DNA from: Amycolatopsis vastitatis
GTDB lineage: Bacteria > Actinomycetota > Actinomycetes > Mycobacteriales > Pseudonocardiaceae
Assembly (NCBI RefSeq): GCF_002234595.1
Contig: NZ_NMUL01000005.1
Span: 124,001 to 188,000 of the forward strand
Length of the DNA: 64,000 bases
Reading direction: 5' to 3'
A program made the position numbers and the translations under genes. The notes under the pieces were generated by a model. The model was not told where the DNA came from, made no database searches, and was given only the letters and a program-made list of their open reading frames with translations. Shown here piece after piece: positions 60,005-64,000 of the stretch (the stretch's first letter is position 1; each line of letters begins with the position of its first letter).

Positions 60005-60061
60005 GGGTGCCTCCGGTGTCGGCGGATCGGATTCCGCCAGGACACCCCCGTCAACGCGGCA

Positions 60062-60100
60062 GGAGATCACCCGTGAATGCCGTCCTGACGGGTGATCTCC
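60062..60100. repeat. 13-bp inverted repeat upstream of lysA
   Basis: GGAGATCACCCGT (60062-60074) and ACGGGTGATCTCC (60088-60100) form a perfect hairpin with a 13-base loop, 58 bp before the lysA start. No U-run follows. The 269-bp gap 60005-60273 otherwise holds no gene. It may be an operator, or an RNA hairpin in the lysA leader. Confidence 0.55.
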
Positions 60101-60273
60101 GCTCGCTTACTCGTTTTTGACGCGTGAGTAATCTCGGCCACACGCCGACCGGTCAGTTCCGGCCGGACCGACTCAGCGGAGGGCGACGGCGTCGTGCGCG
60201 CCGACCGGGTGCGGGCAGCTGGGGCATTCCCTGCCGGAGCGGGCGACCTCGGGCGTGTCCGGCGCCGGGGCCG

Positions 60274-61314
60274 TCACGCCGTCACCGTCGCCGGTCGCCG
60301 CAGCGGTTCGCTCGCCTCGTGCAGGTGCTGCAGCACGTAGCCGTACGAGCGGAGCCAGCCGCACTGGGCGTAGGAGATGGAGTGCCGGGCGCAGAAGTCC
60401 CGGACGATCACCTGCGCGTGCTTGAGGTTCGGCCGCGCCATGCTCGGGAACAGGTGGTGCTCGATCTGGTAGTTCAGCCCGCCGAGGGCGAAGTCGGTCA
60501 GCGGGCCGCCGCGGACGTTGCGCGAGGTCAGCACCTGCTTGCGCAGGAAGTCGAGCTGGTGTCCGGTCGCCAGCATCTCCATGCCCTTGTGGTTGGGCGC
60601 GAACGAGCAGCCCATGTACAGCCCCCACAGGAACTGGTGCACGAGGATGAAGATGATCCCGGTCAGCGGCGAGAGCACGATGAACACCGCGGCGAGGTAG
60701 GCGGCCAGGTGCGCGATCAGCAACGCGGACTCGAGCTTGTGCCGGCGGACGTCCTTGCGCCACACGGCCTTCACACTCGACACGTGCAGGTTCAGGCCTT
60801 CGAGGAGCAGCAGCGGGAAGAACAGGAACGCCTGGTACTTCGCCATCCAGCGCAGGAACCCCCGCTTTCGCGAGCTCTGCGCCTTGCTGAACGCGAGCGC
60901 CGCGATGTCGACGTCGGGGTCCTCGTCCTCGTGGTTGGGATTGGCGTGGTGCCGCGCGTGCGTGCCGATCCACCAGCCGTAGCTCAGCCCGGTGAGTCCA
61001 CCGTGGACGAGCCCGGTCGCGTCGTTCGCCTTGCGGCTGCGGAAGATCTGCTTGTGCCCGGCGTCGTGGCCGATGAACGACAGCTGCGCGAACACCATCG
61101 CGAAGAACGCGGCGAGGAACAGCTGCCACCACGAGTCGCCGAGGAAGACGAAGGCGACCCAGCCCCCGCCGAATGCGGCGAGGTTGAGCCCGATCCGTGC
61201 GGCGTAGTACCGCCGCCGTCGACGCATGAGCCCGGCCGCCTTGATCAGCCGCGACAGCTCGGCGAAATCGCTGCCTGCCGTCGCCGAAGTGTCCGCAACT
61301 TGCGTGGAAGTCAT
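60274..61314 (-). CDS. Membrane fatty-acid (acyl-CoA) desaturase
   Basis: A 346-residue di-iron membrane desaturase. The three His boxes are HDAGHKQ, HARHHANPNHE and QIEHHLFP. There are about four membrane helices: LNLAAFGGGWVAFVFLG, LFLAAFFAMVFAQLSFI, LLIAHLAAYLAAVFIVL and GIIFILVHQFLWGLYMG. It introduces double bonds into fatty acyl chains to tune membrane fluidity. ATG at 61314 fits the family; an in-frame upstream extension is not conserved and is treated as non-coding. No clear ribosome binding site is seen. Confidence 0.93.
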   Translation of the reverse strand: MTSTQVADTSATAGSDFAELSRLIKAAGLMRRRRRYYAARIGLNLAAFGGGWVAFVFLGDSWWQLFLAAFFAMVFAQLSFIGHDAGHKQIFRSRKANDATGLVHGGLTGLSYGWWIGTHARHHANPNHEDEDPDVDIAALAFSKAQSSRKRGFLRWMAKYQAFLFFPLLLLEGLNLHVSSVKAVWRKDVRRHKLESALLIAHLAAYLAAVFIVLSPLTGIIFILVHQFLWGLYMGCSFAPNHKGMEMLATGHQLDFLRKQVLTSRNVRGGPLTDFALGGLNYQIEHHLFPSMARPNLKHAQVIVRDFCARHSISYAQCGWLRSYGYVLQHLHEASEPLRRPATVTA

Positions 61315-61726
61315 CAACGCACCGCTCTGGGAAAGTCTTAAAGGCTTGTCCAGCAACGGTTTCCAGCCCTGACAGGGTCTGGGTCCGGTTCGGGAAAGGG
61401 CACTGGGGCCTGGTCGCGGTGGTACCGCGTCCTGCCACCAGCCTCCCACTCCGGGGCGGGATTGGCAATTCCGTCGTGCAGCGGGCAAAGGGTGTACAGT
61501 CAGCGACACAGGGACGATCGGTTCGAAGCCGGTCCACCCCGTCATCTACGGGCCGGGCCAACCCCCGACCGGGCAGGAGTCCCGTCCCAGCGTCCCATCG
61601 AACCGCAGCCAGGTCGGCCGATCGGCCGACGAGCAGCCGCCCGCAGTCGCGCAGAGTGACAGCCCGAGGCGCCCAACAGGGTTGTGTCGATGATGTCGTT
61701 TCGATGAATTCCTGTTCCCCGTCGAT
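61315..61726. other. 412-bp non-coding stretch with structured motifs
   Basis: No gene is visible on either strand. It contains an 18-bp perfect palindrome GTCGGCCGATCGGCCGAC (61613-61630), a short CGCGGT/ACCGCG inverted pair near 61415-61430, and a segment 61517-61541 that could fold like a tRNA T-arm with its 3' acceptor strand. No complete tRNA, riboswitch or ncRNA could be built. It probably holds the desaturase promoter on the minus strand. Confidence 0.4.
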
Positions 61727-61765
61727 CCGTCGGCGAGCCGCGGTTCCGCCGCGGATCGCCGACGG
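61727..61765 (-). terminator. Strong hairpin after the DapA-like gene
   Basis: CCGTCGGCGA pairs with TCGCCGACGG and, after one mismatch, CCGCGG pairs with CCGCGG around a five-base loop. It lies 8 bp after the DapA-like stop, so it probably terminates the GntR-DapA operon. Confidence 0.75.
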
Positions 61766-61772
61766 ACCGTCG

Positions 61773-62675
61773 TCAGGACCCCCAGGACGACAACACCCCG
61801 GCCACTCGCTCCCGCTCGGCGGCCGTCAGCAACCGGCTCGGCGGCCGGACGTCGGGGCGGCACAGACCGAGCTGGCCGAGCGCGTCCTTGACCACGCTGA
61901 CGTTGTTGGCGTTCCCGTTGGCGGCCCGCAGCTCTTCGAACGGCCGGATCCGTTCCCAGACCGTCATCGCGGCCGGGAAGTCCCCTGTGGACAGTGCGCG
62001 GAACATCTCCAGCGAGATCGCCGGGTCGACGTTCACCAGCCCGGACGTGAAGCCGGTGGCGCCGACGGCGAAGTAGCCGGGCGCCGAAAGTTCAGCCAGC
62101 CCCGCGATCCACACGAACCGCTCGAAGCCGGCGTCCCGCGCGACCGAGCCGAACCGCACCGGGTCCGGCACCGCGTACTTCACGCCGATGACGTTCGGCG
62201 CCGCCTCGCCCAGCGCTCGTAGCTGCTCGCCGGAGATCGCCGGGTTGCGGACGTAGAGCACGACACCCAGTTCCGGCACGGCCGCAGCGATCGCGGCGTG
62301 GTACTCGACCCAGCCGTCACCCGAGATGTACGGGTGCACCGGCTGGTGGATCATGATCATGTCGGCGCCGGTGTTCCGCGCGTGCTGCGCGGCCCGCGTC
62401 GCCGACGCGACGTCGTGGCCGATCCCGGCGAGCACGCTCGCCCGGCCGGCCGCGGCCTCGACGGTGATCTCCAGGCAGTGGCGCGCCTCGCCCGCGTCGA
62501 GCGCGTAGAACTCACCGGTGTTCCCGTTCGGCGTCACGACCTCGATGCCACCGGTGATCAGCCGGTCCACCAGCTTCGCGTACGTCTCGCCGTCGACGGC
62601 GCCCTCGGCGTCGAACGGCGTCACCGGGATGGCCACCACCCCGGAAAGCCGCCGCTTCTGCTCCTCGAACGTCAT
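61773..62675 (-). CDS. DapA-family aldolase/dehydratase, not lysine-specific
   Basis: A 300-residue class I aldolase-fold enzyme. The Schiff-base Lys is in VIGVKYAVPD, and the Tyr relay in GVVLYVRNPAIS. The phosphate-loop equivalent reads TPNGNTGEFYAL, closer to sugar-acid dehydratases (5-dehydro-4-deoxyglucarate type) than to lysine DapA, whose loop is GTTGE. It is downstream of a FadR-type GntR and across from an ABC transporter binding protein, which suggests carbohydrate or sugar-acid catabolism. Confidence 0.85.
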   Translation of the reverse strand: MTFEEQKRRLSGVVAIPVTPFDAEGAVDGETYAKLVDRLITGGIEVVTPNGNTGEFYALDAGEARHCLEITVEAAAGRASVLAGIGHDVASATRAAQHARNTGADMIMIHQPVHPYISGDGWVEYHAAIAAAVPELGVVLYVRNPAISGEQLRALGEAAPNVIGVKYAVPDPVRFGSVARDAGFERFVWIAGLAELSAPGYFAVGATGFTSGLVNVDPAISLEMFRALSTGDFPAAMTVWERIRPFEELRAANGNANNVSVVKDALGQLGLCRPDVRPPSRLLTAAERERVAGVLSSWGS

Positions 62676-63382
62676 CGGGCCCCCTTCGGATCGCCGGTTT
62701 CGGTGGTGCGGTCGCCGGGGAGCCCGAAGGCGACCCGGTCGATGAAATCGGTGATGTGCTTGCGCAGCAGGTGTTCGGTCTGCCGGGCGTTGCCGCTCTC
62801 GGCGGCGTTCAGGATCGCCCGGTGTTCGGCCGCTTCGCCCTGCCAGGTCGGGCTGATGCCCCAGCCGGTGACGGTGATCAGTGCCGCCTGGTCGCGCAGG
62901 CCGTCCAGGACCTCGACCAGCAGCGGGTTCCCGCACCCGGAGTAGAGCGCGCGGTGGAACAGCCGGTTGGTCAGGCTGGCCTTCGCGCGGTCGGTGGCCG
63001 CGGCGCCGGTCTCGACCTCGGCCAGCACCTGACGCGCCTCGCCGAAGTCCGCACCCTGCTCGACCGCGCGCCGGACGGCTTCGGGCTCGAGGAGCGCGCG
63101 CAGGTCGTACACCGCGTACGCGCTCTCGGCGTCCATGACCCGGACCGCCGCCCCCTTGTACGTGCTCATCGTGACCAAACCGGAACCGGCCAGGATCCGC
63201 AGTGCCTCGCGCACCGGAGTCTTCGACACCCCGAGCAGCGCGCCCACCTCGGCTTCGACGAGCGTTTCGCCCGGCCCGAACTCGCCGCTCAAGATCGCTT
63301 CCTTGATCGCGTCACGGACGAAATCGGTGCGCGAAACGGGCGGCGGCGGCCTCCTGGCCGAAGAAGTGCTCGCCACTGGCAT
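62672..63382 (-). CDS. FadR-type GntR regulator (FCD domain)
   Basis: A 236-residue regulator. The winged helix is RTDFVRDAIKEAILSGEFG and LLGVSKTPVREALRILAGSG. The FCD effector domain has the metal-binding residues in RALLEPEAVRRAVEQG, RLFHRALYSG and EHRAILNAAESG. It overlaps the DapA-like gene by 4 bp and is divergent from the solute-binding protein gene, so it probably controls both. The shared 56-bp gap is AT-rich (TGATATACGATGCGACATAC). ATG at 63382 is preferred. Confidence 0.92.
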   Translation of the reverse strand: MPVASTSSARRPPPPVSRTDFVRDAIKEAILSGEFGPGETLVEAEVGALLGVSKTPVREALRILAGSGLVTMSTYKGAAVRVMDAESAYAVYDLRALLEPEAVRRAVEQGADFGEARQVLAEVETGAAATDRAKASLTNRLFHRALYSGCGNPLLVEVLDGLRDQAALITVTGWGISPTWQGEAAEHRAILNAAESGNARQTEHLLRKHITDFIDRVAFGLPGDRTTETGDPKGAR

Positions 63383-63438
63383 GTCCGATCTGATATACGA
63401 TGCGACATACAACATTATCACGGACCGAGGGAGCGGCC

Positions 63439-64000
63439 ATGCAGCGTTGCACTGGCTTCCGATTCCGACGAGTGTTGCTGGCGGCAGGCCTCGCCGCCGG
63501 TCTGGCGGCCTGCGGCGCGCCCGGCGGTGACGGCGGTCAGGCGGCGAACCCCCAGGCCGTGCCGGACAAGCCGAGCAAGCCGGTCGAGCTCAACATCCTC
63601 GACGTCGCGGGCAACCTGCAGCTCACCAAGCAGATGATCGAGAACTTCAAGGCCGCGCACCCGGAAGTGCTCTCGAAGGTCACCTATTCGACGGCGCCCG
63701 CGCCGAGCATGGCGGGCAAGCTCAAGGCCGAGCAGGACGGCGGCGTCGCCCAGACGCACCTGGTCCTCAGCGGCACCGACGGCCTCTCGGCCGGCATCGC
63801 GAACGGCACCCTGGCCAAGGTCCTCCCGGACTTCGCCGGCCGGTTCCCGAACCTGATGCAGAACTACCAGGAACCCGCGGCGAAGATGCAGGAGCTGACC
63901 AACGGCTACGGCGTCGAGGTCGTCTACTACCCGTCCGGCCCGCTGCTGGAGTTCAACCCCGGCAAGGTGCCCGCCGCCCCGGCGTCCCCGCAGGAGCTGC
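63439..64000 (+). CDS. ABC transporter solute-binding lipoprotein, truncated by window
   Basis: A lipoprotein whose 3' end lies beyond base 64000; about 187 codons are visible. The signal peptide ends in a lipobox LAAGLAACGAPG (Cys about residue 25). The extracellular solute-binding domain starts at VELNILDVAGNLQLTKQMI, and continues with MAGKLKAEQDGGVAQTHLVLSG, in the style of the putrescine/2-aminoethylphosphonate or sugar-acid binding proteins. ATG at 63439 has GAGGGAG five bases upstream. The next genes are presumably permeases. The ligand is probably related to the DapA-like enzyme's substrate. Confidence 0.85.
   Translation, partial: MQRCTGFRFRRVLLAAGLAAGLAACGAPGGDGGQAANPQAVPDKPSKPVELNILDVAGNLQLTKQMIENFKAAHPEVLSKVTYSTAPAPSMAGKLKAEQDGGVAQTHLVLSGTDGLSAGIANGTLAKVLPDFAGRFPNLMQNYQEPAAKMQELTNGYGVEVVYYPSGPLLEFNPGKVPAAPASPQEL

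Noticed and set aside
60005..60273. Lysine riboswitch upstream of lysA
   Set aside because: One simple 13-bp hairpin is present, but not the multi-helix lysine aptamer core. Such riboswitches are also uncommon in actinobacteria.
61453..61541. tRNA gene of 89 bases
   Set aside because: A T-arm and an imperfect acceptor pair (one mismatch) can be drawn, but no D-stem or seven-base anticodon loop fits.
61462..61659. 65-codon plus-strand frame in the intergenic region
   Set aside because: Low-complexity Arg/Pro/Ser-rich translation without ribosome binding site or known motif.

Overview
The window is high-G+C actinobacterial DNA, most likely from a Pseudonocardiales genus such as Amycolatopsis. 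The evidence is mycothiol synthase (MshD), GlnR, an Scr1-type HTH regulator with a DUF397 partner, a type VII secretion-associated protein, DUF3073, abundant GTG starts, many leaderless-looking starts (TANNNT six or seven bases before the start codon), and intergenic hairpins of the GTGAAGGCCT type that I associate with Amycolatopsis. The genus is an inference.

The backbone is an ancient conserved block. From memory of the M. tuberculosis map, orthologues of Rv0807-Rv0823c occur here in the same order: sterol-carrier protein, purF, purM, DUF3073, YgfZ-like protein, pabC, nitrobindin-like protein, DUF1416, rhodanese, thioredoxin-like protein, lmeA, glnR, mshD, pstB, phoU, LCP protein and dusB. 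Lineage-specific genes are inserted between them.

Layout. 1-4.7 kb: GH25 lysozyme (cut by the window edge), T7SS-associated protein, sterol-carrier protein, and a methyltransferase/HTH/DUF397 regulatory cluster around a perfect palindrome. 4.7-7.4 kb: purF-purM. 7.4-10.6 kb: ArfB, acetyltransferase, VanZ-like protein, oxidoreductase. 10.7-14.8 kb: an ECF-type vitamin transporter (EcfT, fused EcfA, S component) led by a transcobalamin-like surface protein. 14.8-20.7 kb: fadB2, DUF3073, asparaginase, the RsiG-type c-di-GMP anti-sigma factor, ygfZ and pabC. 20.7-26.8 kb: ParB-fold protein, pxpBC, nitrobindin-like protein, and a sulfur-transfer operon preceded by a cysteine-containing leader peptide. 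26.9-33.7 kb: glnR, mshD, and the phosphate system pstSCAB/phoU with PHO boxes before pstS and phoU. 33.8-36.7 kb: LCP cell-wall ligase and a GGDEF protein. 36.8-46 kb: accessory genes, including idi, a hydrolase, a decayed NACHT/LRR gene, a yegTUVW-like nucleoside/sugar operon with a GntR operator over its own start codon, and a small-membrane-protein/324-residue-protein pair in locally AT-richer DNA. 46.1-64 kb: dusB, oxidoreductase, DUF2339 protein, PPOX and VOC proteins, a secreted phosphoesterase, a HelD helicase carrying a palindromic-repeat insertion, Lrp regulator, monooxygenase/TetR pair with twin operators, lysA, fatty-acid desaturase, and a DapA-like aldolase/GntR pair divergent from the start of an ABC transporter.

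The genes fall into physiological circuits. Phosphate, nitrogen (GlnR) and sulfur (Cys leader peptide) control lie side by side. Both a probable c-di-GMP producer (GGDEF) and a c-di-GMP effector (RsiG) are present. No phage, integrase, transposase, CRISPR array, rRNA or convincing tRNA gene was seen. All boundaries and families were read by eye, and no database search was run.
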